This document shows positions 1-5,650 of a stretch of DNA of 8,784 bases, one piece after another (the stretch's first letter is position 1; each line of letters begins with the position of its first letter). The position numbers and the translations under genes were made by a program. Source of the stretch: Bin125 sp026705025 (lineage in GTDB: Bacteria; Chloroflexota; Dehalococcoidia; Bin125); the NCBI GenBank assembly GCA_026705025.1, contig JAPPBN010000025.1, forward strand, positions 1-8,784, in the 5' to 3' direction. The notes under the pieces were generated by a model, which saw only the letters and a program-made list of their open reading frames with translations, ran no database searches and was not told the origin of the DNA.

Positions 1-54
1 CGCACTTGACTGGGGGTCAAGAGGTCGCCGGTTCAAATCCGGCCGCTCCGACCA
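1..54 (+). tRNA. tRNA-Pro (anticodon GGG), 3' part, cut by window start
   Basis: The anticodon arm is visible as stem CTTGA (5-9) and TCAAG (17-21) around the 7-nt loop CTGGGGG. This puts GGG at the anticodon (12-14) with G37 next to it, as in tRNA-Pro reading CCC. The variable loop AGGTC (22-26) is followed by a perfect T arm (GCCGG/CCGGC, loop TTCAAAT, 27-43) and the 3' acceptor strand CGCTCCG (44-50). A73 and an encoded CCA (52-54) finish the gene. The last acceptor base is G72, so the missing first base should be C1; a C1-G72 pair with A73 is the known bacterial tRNA-Pro identity pattern. The 5' acceptor strand and most of the D arm lie outside the window. Confidence 0.93.
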
Positions 55-62
55 TGCATTAC

Positions 63-77
63 CCTGCCCGCGGCAGG
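63..77 (+). promoter_or_regulatory. Hairpin between tRNA-Pro and the CMD gene, overlapping its ribosome binding site
   Basis: CCTGCC (63-68) and GGCAGG (72-77) form a perfect 6-bp stem with a CGC loop. It starts 9 nt after the tRNA CCA. Its right arm contains the AGG of the Shine-Dalgarno sequence AGGTGA (75-80) of the gene starting at 84. No T run follows, so it is a poor intrinsic terminator. It could instead mark the tRNA 3' processing border or mask the ribosome binding site. These roles are inference from base pairing only. Confidence 0.35.
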
Positions 78-83
78 TGATCG

Positions 84-635
84 ATGCGACTTTCGCGGCC
101 CCGAATCGAGCCCGTCTCCGACGAAGACGCGACCGACGAGCAGCGAGAAATCCTGGCTGCATCCGGCAGGTCGCCGCTCAACGTGCAGCGGACGATCGCG
201 CAGTACCCAGAGCTCGCCAGGTCGCGTCAGGCGTTCACGAGCCACGTCATGCGCCATACCTCACTGCCTGCTCGAGAGCGGGAGATCTTGATCCTCCGCA
301 CCGGCTGGAACTGTCAATCGGAGTATGAGTTTGCCCAGCATTCCCGATTCGGTCGATCCGTCGGTCTGACCGATGACGAAATCCGCCGAATCACGCTTGG
401 TCCCGACATCGACAGCTGGGACGACTTTGACGCCACGCTGCTCCGCGCAGCCGATGAATTGCACCACGACGCGTTTATCTCCGACGACACCTGGAGCAAG
501 CTGGCCGAGCGGTACTCGACCCAACAGCTCATGGACGTTGTTTTTGCAGTTGGTCAATATCACATCGTGTCAATGGCGCTGAACAGCTTCGGCGTGCAGT
601 TTGAATCCACAACGACGGATCGATTCCCGTCCTGA
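84..635 (+). CDS. Carboxymuconolactone decarboxylase / AhpD-family protein
   Basis: The 183-residue product belongs to the CMD/alkylhydroperoxidase-like all-helical family. After a short N-terminal region comes the core: PAREREILILR (62-72), the WNCQSEYEFAQH motif (75-86) and the C-terminal helix around GQYHIVSMALNSFGVQ (157-172). AhpD peroxidases use a CxxC pair before the histidine. Here only C77 is present, followed by E80, E82 and H86, so a disulfide peroxidase reaction is unlikely. This form is common in the wide group of CMD-like proteins of unknown substrate, some of which act as lactone decarboxylases or hydrolase partners. The ATG at 84 has AGGTGA just upstream. The alpha/beta-hydrolase gene begins 19 nt after the stop, suggesting one transcript and possibly sequential steps on one substrate, which is inference. 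Family assignment is firm; the substrate is unknown. Confidence 0.88.
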   Translation: MRLSRPRIEPVSDEDATDEQREILAASGRSPLNVQRTIAQYPELARSRQAFTSHVMRHTSLPAREREILILRTGWNCQSEYEFAQHSRFGRSVGLTDDEIRRITLGPDIDSWDDFDATLLRAADELHHDAFISDDTWSKLAERYSTQQLMDVVFAVGQYHIVSMALNSFGVQFESTTTDRFPS

Positions 636-654
636 CAGGCATTGGAGCACAACC

Positions 655-1383
655 ATGACCACTTCCTCGACAACCCCGGCAACCGTCGTACTGATCCACG
701 GCGCCTGGCACGGACCATGGTGCTTCGACAAGGTGGTCGCGGGTCTTGAGTCCCGAGGCGTCCCGGTCGTCACGGTCGACCGCCGGCGAATGCACGAAGC
801 GAGCGGTGAACTGAGGGGCGTGACCGACTCCGACGAGAACGAGGCGATCGTGCGTCGGGCATTTGAAGAGATTGATGGTCCGATCGTCGCGTTGGGCCAC
901 TCCTTTGGGGGCGTCTCGCTGACGACTGCTCCGCTGGGAAACGACAGCGTCAAGCACCTGGTCTATCTCACGGCGATCATGCCTGATACCGAAGGCACGA
1001 TTCCTGACAACTTCGTCAATCCCGAGTTGATCACGGCCGTGGTTCCCGGCGAAGACGGGTCAACGACCGTTCAGGAAGACAAGATCCGTTACGCCTTCTA
1101 CCACCAGTGCGCGGACGAAGACTACGAGCGAGCCCTTGGCTTGCTGGTTCGCGATGAGGGCGCGGTCCCGTTTGATGCTGCGCGTGATACCGCCTGGAGC
1201 AAGATCACGACAACGTATGTCGTCTGCACGGAGGATCAGGCGCTCCTCGCGGAGGGCCAGCGAACCCTGGCGCGGCGGGCCGACAGGGTGGTCGAGTGGG
1301 CTACGGACCACTCCCCGTTCTTCTCGGCGCCCGATCTCGTGGTCGACCTGCTGGACAACCTGGCTCGCGAATACGCCGCGTAA
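655..1383 (+). CDS. Alpha/beta-fold hydrolase (EstC / plant methylesterase-like type)
   Basis: The 242-residue product is a small single-domain alpha/beta hydrolase, probably cytoplasmic. The N-terminal strand and oxyanion-hole region reads VVLIHGAWHGPWCF (11-24). The nucleophile elbow is GHSFGG (81-86) with Ser83. The likely acid is Asp194 in VVCTEDQAL, and the likely catalytic His is His219 in ATDHSPFFSAP. LIHGAWHG plus the late DHSPFFS is typical of the subgroup that includes bacterial EstC-like esterases and plant methylesterases and hydroxynitrile lyases. An ester or lactone substrate is the reasonable guess. The start is placed at ATG 655, which has GGAG 7 nt upstream. A TTG 54 bp earlier lies inside the preceding gene and has no family-like sequence after it. 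It probably shares an operon with the preceding CMD gene. It converges with the molybdenum hydroxylase gene. Confidence 0.88.
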   Translation: MTTSSTTPATVVLIHGAWHGPWCFDKVVAGLESRGVPVVTVDRRRMHEASGELRGVTDSDENEAIVRRAFEEIDGPIVALGHSFGGVSLTTAPLGNDSVKHLVYLTAIMPDTEGTIPDNFVNPELITAVVPGEDGSTTVQEDKIRYAFYHQCADEDYERALGLLVRDEGAVPFDAARDTAWSKITTTYVVCTEDQALLAEGQRTLARRADRVVEWATDHSPFFSAPDLVVDLLDNLAREYAA

Positions 1384-1391
1384 CGCATGGC

Positions 1392-1410
1392 GGCAACGGC
1401 GCCGGTTGCC
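1392..1410. terminator. Possible bidirectional terminator hairpin between convergent genes
   Basis: GGCAAC (1392-1397) and GTTGCC (1405-1410) form a 6-bp stem around a GC-rich 7-nt loop. It sits in the 57-bp space between the stop codons of the rightward hydrolase gene and the leftward molybdenum hydroxylase gene. The position is right for a shared terminator, but there is no T tract on either strand, so the call rests on place and base pairing only. Confidence 0.35.
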
Positions 1411-1440
1411 CGGGACCGACTGCATGACCGCCGAGCACCG

Positions 1441-3729
1441 CTAGTCGTCGAGCAGGCGATCCAGCAGCTTCGTGGGACTGGCCGGGAGCGAGTTCATTCG
1501 AATCCCGGTGGCGTCGTAGATGGCGTTGGCGATTGCGGCCAGCGGAGGCACAATCGGCACTTCCCCGACGCCCCGGACTCCGTAGGGATGGCTGGGGTTG
1601 GGGACCTCGACCAGGATCGTCTCGATCTCAGGCAGGTCCAGCGCCGTCGGCATCCGATAGTCGAGCAAGCTGGCGTTGGTCATCCGGCCCTCGTCGGAGT
1701 AGACGTATTCCTCTGTCAGCGCCATGCCGGCGCCCTGCGCGACGCCGCCCTGCACCTGCCCCTCGACGTAGGCGGGATGGATCGCCGTGCCAACGTCCTG
1801 CACCGCCGAGTAGCGCAGCACGTCGACCTTACCCGTGTCCTGATCGACGGCGACATCGACGATGTGGCAGCCGTAGGCGGGACCGGGATTGGTCGGTAGA
1901 ACATCGGCCTGACCCTGGATCTGTCCGCCGGTCGTCGGCATTTGTCCGCAGAGTTCCTCGAACGTGAACTGTTTGCCGTCCGGTCCACTGAGCATGCCGT
2001 CCTCGTACGAGACCGAGTCTGCGTCGACATCCCAGATCATCGCCGCTCGCTCTTCCATCTGCTGACGAATGTCCATTGCGGCTTCGTGGACGGCGATGCC
2101 GGTCGCATAGGCGACGCGGGAACCACCGGTGACGTGAGTGAACCCGATCGAGTCCGTATCGACGACCTGCGGTCGAACCAGGTCGTATTCGATGCCCAGC
2201 GTTTCGGCGAACTGCATCGCCAGTCCGGCGCGTTGTCCGCCGATGTCGACGGAACCGACGGAGAGATTGACTGTGCCGTCCTGGTTGACCGAGGCGTAGG
2301 CGGCCGACTCCATGCCGGCGTTGGTCCAGAAGCCCATTGAAACGCCGCGGCCGAGCAGTCGGCCGTCTTCGTCGACGCCAATCTCGGAGCGGTAATGCGG
2401 CGAGTCCATCGCCGCATGCATCGTTTCCTCTGCGCCGATTCGCGGCATCACGACTCCATCCGCGCGACGGGTTCCCTCGTGGGCGGAGTTCTGGGCGCGA
2501 AGCTCCATCGGATCGCGCTCCAGCCGCTCGGCGAGTTGGTCAATCAGCGACTCGACGGCAAAGGTGCCCTGGGGCGAACCGGGCGCTCGGTAGGCCTGGC
2601 ATTTGGGTTTGTTGGTGACGACGTCGAGCGCGTTGACGTAGATGTTGTCGATGTCATACGTGGCGAACATGCAGGTCGCACCGGCGCCGACCGGCGATCC
2701 GGGAAAGGCCCCGGCTTCATAGGACAGTGTGGCATCGGCCGCGATGATCCTGCCATCGTTCTTTGCGCCAATCCGGCAGCGGACGTGGGTCGCCGAGGTC
2801 GGGCCGGTGCCGATCAGCACCTCCTCACGATTCATGTACATCTTCACCGGGCGACCGGTCATCTTCGACATCACGGCGGCGGTCGGCTCCATGTAGGCGG
2901 GCAGTTTTCCGCCAAACCCGCCGCCGATCTCCATCGGGATCACCTTCACGTTGGCGAGCGGAATGTCGAGCATCTTGCTGACTGTCGCCCGCACCGCAAA
3001 TGGTCCCTGGGTGGAAACCCAGACGGTCAGGGTGCCGTCCGAGTTCCAGTGCGCGGTACCGTTTTGCGGTTCGATGTAGCCCTGGTGCGCCGCGGCGGTC
3101 TCGAACTCACCTTCGATGATGATGTCCGCCTCGCTGAACCCCTGGGCCGGGTCGCCTTTCTCAAACTCAAGCTGCGAGGCGATGTTCGTCTCACGCTCGC
3201 CGCGTCCCTCTCCCGGTACGAATCGGGCGACCATCTCCACGGTCTTCATCCCGTCATGCAGGATTGGTGCGCCCTCAGCCATCGCGTCATGCACGGTCAA
3301 CACGGGCGGCAGGACTTCATATTCCACTTCGATCAGGTCAAGCGCGTCTTCCGCAATGTGCGGATCGGTCGCGCAGACCGCCGCGACGGCGTGTCCCTGA
3401 TAGAGCGCCTTGTCCGATGCGAGCACGTTCTGCAGCACCCATTTGTACGGAGAAACCGACTCCCCCAGGTCGACGACTTCGTCGGTTGCGCCGGGCAGAT
3501 GGTCGTGGGTGATTACGCACTTGACGCCGTCCAACGCCTCCGCGCGGGACGTGTCGATGCTCAGAATGCGCGCGTGAGCGTGCGGTGATCGCAGCAGACG
3601 GCCGTAGAGCATGTCGGGCAGGTTGATGTCGGCGCCGTACCGAGCCCGGCCGGTGACCTTGTCGACTCCGTCGGGCCGGATTGGCCGCGTGCCCACCACG
3701 TTGTACGCCGGTTTGGTCTCAGTAGTCAT
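1441..3729 (-). CDS. Xanthine dehydrogenase/CoxL-family molybdopterin-binding subunit
   Basis: The 762-residue product is a full-length large (L) subunit of the molybdenum hydroxylase family, which binds the Mo-pterin cytosine dinucleotide cofactor and hydroxylates a substrate with water oxygen. The a/b-hammerhead domain spans roughly 20-140 (ALYQGHAVAAV at 108-118). The two cofactor domains follow: QGPF (241-244), GGGFGGK (269-275), AYRAPGSPQ (379-387), and near the end GVRGVGE (717-723) with the catalytic Glu at 723. The active loop is AYRAPG, not the AYRCSFR loop of true CO dehydrogenase, so this is not form I CoxL; substrate unknown, with a purine, N-heterocycle or aldehyde plausible. No 2Fe-2S or FAD domain is fused, and no coxS or coxM gene is in the window, so partners must be encoded elsewhere. 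The ATG at 3729 has GAGGAG 6 nt upstream. Long antisense open frames over this gene are by-products of its GC-rich codons. Confidence 0.93.
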   Translation of the reverse strand: MTTETKPAYNVVGTRPIRPDGVDKVTGRARYGADINLPDMLYGRLLRSPHAHARILSIDTSRAEALDGVKCVITHDHLPGATDEVVDLGESVSPYKWVLQNVLASDKALYQGHAVAAVCATDPHIAEDALDLIEVEYEVLPPVLTVHDAMAEGAPILHDGMKTVEMVARFVPGEGRGERETNIASQLEFEKGDPAQGFSEADIIIEGEFETAAAHQGYIEPQNGTAHWNSDGTLTVWVSTQGPFAVRATVSKMLDIPLANVKVIPMEIGGGFGGKLPAYMEPTAAVMSKMTGRPVKMYMNREEVLIGTGPTSATHVRCRIGAKNDGRIIAADATLSYEAGAFPGSPVGAGATCMFATYDIDNIYVNALDVVTNKPKCQAYRAPGSPQGTFAVESLIDQLAERLERDPMELRAQNSAHEGTRRADGVVMPRIGAEETMHAAMDSPHYRSEIGVDEDGRLLGRGVSMGFWTNAGMESAAYASVNQDGTVNLSVGSVDIGGQRAGLAMQFAETLGIEYDLVRPQVVDTDSIGFTHVTGGSRVAYATGIAVHEAAMDIRQQMEERAAMIWDVDADSVSYEDGMLSGPDGKQFTFEELCGQMPTTGGQIQGQADVLPTNPGPAYGCHIVDVAVDQDTGKVDVLRYSAVQDVGTAIHPAYVEGQVQGGVAQGAGMALTEEYVYSDEGRMTNASLLDYRMPTALDLPEIETILVEVPNPSHPYGVRGVGEVPIVPPLAAIANAIYDATGIRMNSLPASPTKLLDRLLDD

Positions 3730-3920
3730 CGTCCGCTCCTCGATCGCTAGGTTGGGTCATGATTGGTCGTCGTCTAAAGGATATTCGCTCGACGCACCGT
3801 TCAGCATGGCATGACGGCACGGCGCAAGAGATTCGACATCGCCAAGGATCGACCGCGGGAACAGGACACCTGCGAGTTCTTGATTGCGATGCCATGAGGG
3901 GAGTTTTCCGGGTGGGTGGT

Positions 3921-3939
3921 CTGGATCTCCAGTCCTGGA
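3921..3939. promoter_or_regulatory. CTGGA/TCCAG inverted repeats upstream of the decamer array
   Basis: CTGGA (3921-3925), TCCAG (3928-3932) and CTGGA (3935-3939) alternate with 2-nt spacers, giving two overlapping palindromes. The same TCCAG pentamer recurs in the adjacent array at 3972, 3982 and 3992, and again at 4023. The cluster could be operator half-sites for one regulator; no regulator gene is nearby, and this is inference from the pattern. Confidence 0.35.
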
Positions 3940-3960
3940 CGGAGGATCGTGCGTTCGACG

Positions 3961-4000
3961 GTCCAAATTTGTCCAGATCTGTCCAGATTCGTCCAGAACG
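3961..4000. repeat. Four phased 10-bp tandem repeats (GTCCARATYT-like)
   Basis: The four units are GTCCAAATTT, GTCCAGATCT, GTCCAGATTC and GTCCAGAACG, exactly 10 bp apart. GTCCA is invariant in all four units, the sixth base is A or G, and the rest is AT-rich and variable. A 10-bp period places every GTCCA core on nearly the same face of the DNA helix, as in arrays of direct-repeat protein binding sites. The array lies 232 bp upstream of the start codon of the leftward hydroxylase gene. The repeat is seen directly; a regulatory role is inferred. Confidence 0.8.
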
Positions 4001-4172
4001 GGCTCGATCAGGACAGTTTCTCTCCAGCGGAATCCGGTCGAATGCGGGTCTGTTAAGGCCGGGCACAGGTTGCCGAATAGGCATTGCGGTCGTCTTCAGG
4101 TCGCGTACGTACATAAATTCTGATCGTGCCCGATTTCGCCTGCTTTGAGGAGGAGAGGGCGGGGACTGCTGA

Positions 4173-4224
4173 GGCCCAGGTTGCATGCCGTGACCGACGG
4201 GAACGGTCGGCCCCAGGGTTGCAT
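4173..4224. repeat. Imperfect direct repeat after the HNH nuclease gene
   Basis: GGCCCAGGTTGCAT (4173-4186) recurs as GGCCCCAGGGTTGCAT (4209-4224), with one extra C and one extra G, 36 bp later. Between them GACCG (4192-4196) can pair with CGGTC (4204-4208). The block lies just beyond the stop codon of the leftward nuclease gene, so it falls in that gene's 3' untranslated region. The inner hairpin could act in termination, but it has no T run. Confidence 0.35.
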
Positions 4225-4233
4225 CAACACGAC

Positions 4234-5109
4234 CTACCTGGTGATGTGGAGGATGTTGCCGTGCTCAATGTCGACGTCGAGCGAACCAGGCACTTGAAGG
4301 CCGCCCACCGTCGCGTACTGAGCCCAGATGGTGCCGTCCCAGATGAAGATGGCGATGGCGCCGTCTGGGTTGAGCGCAGCGAAGAGCGCGGCGGCGGTGG
4401 TCGAGTGCTCGGACAACCAGGTAGCGAATCCCGTGACGCCATTCAGACGCGCGATCTCAGCGGCCACCGCTCCGTCGGCTGCTGATGCTGTCGAACACTG
4501 CATTGCCAATGCCTGTTCGATCGCCGTCTGCTCCGCAGGGTCGATGAACAGCTGGTAGGTCATTTTGACTGCGACGGTGACGGTCGCGATGTGGCGACGT
4601 TGCTCGCAGGATCCGCCGCTCCACTCGGCGAGGTCGTGGTCTGATTTGCTCAGATTGACGCCCGCTTCCAGGCACCAGAGATTGGCGCGGTCGTTGGCAA
4701 ACTGCCTCTTGCGTGTGCTCGTCCAACCGGATGCGCCGGAGTCATATGCCTCCTTGAGCGCGACGATGTGGTCAACGTGTTCGGTGGAATCACATTGCAG
4801 CGCCGCTCTCGCCGAACTCGAGTTGAAGCTCCAGTTGTCGCGGTCGTATCCTGATGTCGCGGTGGTTGTCGTGGTTGAGGTGTTCTGTGGCGGTCCGCCC
4901 GGCGGTTCAGGCAGCGTCTCGCAACCGACGCCGTCGCCGTCCCGATCGTGGGTACCGTCGTAAACGCGGTACTGGTGATGCGTACTGCAAGTGCCATGCG
5001 CAGATGCCTGGTCGAGGAGGAACCAGAGTCCCAGCCCGGCAAGAACGAGGGCCAATCCCAGGGCGAAGAGTCGGTGGTGGCAGGCTGATTCGGCAACGAC
5101 ATGTTGCAA
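4234..5109 (-). CDS. Exported HNH endonuclease with excalibur motif and C-terminal W-rich module
   Basis: The 291-residue product begins with a hydrophobic segment (about 14-32) followed by ASA-H at 35-38, which suits signal peptidase I cleavage or a membrane anchor. Next comes an excalibur-like calcium motif, DRDGDGVGCE (55-64), then a Pro/Thr-rich linker (67-85). The nuclease domain (about 88-190) shows STEHVDHIVALKEA (108-121), FANDRANLW (137-145) and NLSKSDHDLAEW (152-163). This is the pattern of secreted HNH/DUF1524-type nucleases, with His111, Asp113, His114 and Asn143 as likely active residues. A tail from about 205 ends in a module (225-290) resembling the end of the large protein at the window's right side. 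The start is TTG at 5109: it has GGAAG 6 nt upstream, an in-frame stop lies just upstream, and no ATG or GTG precedes the hydrophobic segment. Likely extracellular DNA degradation, for nutrition or competition; the role is inferred. Confidence 0.85.
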   Translation of the reverse strand: MQHVVAESACHHRLFALGLALVLAGLGLWFLLDQASAHGTCSTHHQYRVYDGTHDRDGDGVGCETLPEPPGGPPQNTSTTTTTATSGYDRDNWSFNSSSARAALQCDSTEHVDHIVALKEAYDSGASGWTSTRKRQFANDRANLWCLEAGVNLSKSDHDLAEWSGGSCEQRRHIATVTVAVKMTYQLFIDPAEQTAIEQALAMQCSTASAADGAVAAEIARLNGVTGFATWLSEHSTTAAALFAALNPDGAIAIFIWDGTIWAQYATVGGLQVPGSLDVDIEHGNILHITR

Positions 5110-5182
5110 GACGTTCTTCCTTCAATACGCAAAGGGTTCGCGATAGCAAATGCAAACCTACGTATCTTCGGGAGAGCGCCGA

Positions 5183-5211
5183 TTGAGATCAGGTACCTAA
5201 TGGGTTCTCAA
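5183..5211. promoter_or_regulatory. Inverted repeat with internal AGGTACCT palindrome in divergent promoter region
   Basis: TTGAGA (5183-5188) and TCTCAA (5206-5211) are perfect inverted arms enclosing the 8-bp palindrome AGGTACCT (5191-5198). The element sits in the 196-bp space between the leftward nuclease gene and the rightward coiled-coil gene. TTGAGA resembles a -35 box on each strand, but no good -10 box was found at the right distance on either side. An operator or bidirectional promoter element is plausible by location only. Confidence 0.4.
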
Positions 5212-5229
5212 GAGCAAATCAAAGGAAGG

Positions 5230-5259
5230 GGTACTGGATAGTACTGGCGAACTAGTACC
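5230..5259. promoter_or_regulatory. GTACTGG direct repeats and GGTACT/AGTACC inverted repeat
   Basis: GTACTGG occurs at 5231-5237 and again at 5241-5247, exactly 10 bp apart. GGTACT (5230-5235) is matched by AGTACC (5254-5259) in inverted orientation. The GGTAC/GTACC core also forms the palindrome at 5191-5198, so several related half-sites lie within 70 bp. They are 47 to 76 bp upstream of the GTG start of the coiled-coil gene, a usual place for operators. Function is inferred. Confidence 0.45.
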
Positions 5260-5274
5260 GACAGACTGAGTCGG
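5258..5274 (+). promoter_or_regulatory. Small leader hairpin before the coiled-coil gene
   Basis: CCGAC (5258-5262) and GTCGG (5270-5274) can pair around a 7-nt loop. The hairpin ends 17 nt before the Shine-Dalgarno-like GAGAGGG (5292-5298). With only 5 bp in a GC-rich genome it could be chance. Confidence 0.25.
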
Positions 5275-5305
5275 CTAGCATGAATGGGCACGAGAGGGCG
5301 GCGCG

Positions 5306-5650
5306 GTGGCGATCATTAACGTCCGACGAGTCAGAGACGCGTTCGTTCGGGCCGAGGTCACTGACGAAGCGAAGGGTCTGGAGTTGGCGACATCGTTGGA
5401 CGAAGAGTTGAGCGAATCGGTCGCGCCTACTCAGCAGCTCGAGACGCTGGAAGCACGAATCGACGCTCGTCTTGACCGACTTCAGGATGCTCTTCGGTCG
5501 GAGTTGCGTGCTCAGTTTGCCGAGTGGAACACGAGGTTCGCGCAGGCCGAAGCCCAGGCAGAACGACGGATGCTTCGATTCCTGCTGGCAACCATCGCCG
5601 CGCAGGCGCTCTTTGCTGGAATCATTGCCATACTGCTGGCCGTTCTTTAG
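5306..5650 (+). CDS. Small coiled-coil protein with C-terminal membrane anchor
   Basis: The 114-residue product has an N-terminal part (1-40) containing VRDAFVRAEVTDEAKGLELA, which resembles the start of CCDC90/DUF1640-like small proteins. A long charged helix with heptad-like Leu/Ala spacing follows (about 42-88: LETLEARIDARLDRLQDALR). One transmembrane helix (about 90-113) ends at the C terminus. This layout predicts a tail-anchored inner-membrane protein that oligomerises through its cytoplasmic coiled coil. The GTG at 5306 is chosen because GAGAGGG lies 7 nt upstream and the ATGs at 5280 and 5284 are in other frames. It is divergent from the nuclease gene, and its stop overlaps the stop of the leftward MoaD-like gene by 4 bp. 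No specific function is recognised; the DUF1640 resemblance is weak. Confidence 0.75.
   Translation: MAIINVRRVRDAFVRAEVTDEAKGLELATSLDEELSESVAPTQQLETLEARIDARLDRLQDALRSELRAQFAEWNTRFAQAEAQAERRMLRFLLATIAAQALFAGIIAILLAVL

Larger units (their letters stand above)
3730..4233. other. 504-bp intergenic region, no convincing gene
   Basis: This space lies upstream of the molybdenum hydroxylase gene and downstream of the HNH nuclease gene, both leftward. Open frames exist on both strands, but their products are Arg/Ser/Pro-rich, resemble no family I know, and lack a clear ribosome binding site. The region should hold the promoter and leader of the hydroxylase gene; no clear -35/-10 pair could be picked. 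It contains a TCCAG/CTGGA cluster (3921-4027) with a four-unit 10-bp repeat (3961-4000), a purine-rich tract (4147-4164), and an imperfect direct repeat next to the end of the nuclease gene (4173-4224). Confidence 0.6.

Noticed and set aside
1..54. Phage or integrative-element attachment site at the tRNA 3' end
   Set aside because: No integrase gene and no second copy of the tRNA 3' sequence were seen in the window, so there is no direct support.
601..654. Upstream TTG start for the alpha/beta hydrolase, adding 18 residues
   Set aside because: It lies inside the end of the CMD gene, while ATG 655 has a well-placed GGAG and fits the family's usual start just before the first strand.
2395..3588. 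Rightward open frame of 397 codons opposite the molybdenum hydroxylase gene
   Set aside because: It lies wholly antisense to a gene with clear family motifs; its product is His/Arg/Gly-rich and resembles no family. Long antisense frames are expected with GC-rich codons.
3961..4000. CRISPR-like array
   Set aside because: Units are 10 bp with no spacers between them and no cas gene is present; they are tandem repeats.
3759..4148. Rightward open frame of 129 codons in the same region
   Set aside because: There is no clear ribosome binding site, no recognisable family, and it also reads through the tandem repeats.
4147..4164. Purine-rich GAGGAGGAGAGGGCGGGG tract as a ribosome binding site or G-quadruplex
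   Set aside because: No start codon follows at a useful distance, and the G runs are too few and too short for a convincing four-tract quadruplex.
3719..4186. Leftward open frame of 155 codons across the long intergenic region
   Set aside because: The product is rich in Arg, Pro and Ser, has no domain, overlaps the start of the hydroxylase gene and runs through the decamer repeats.
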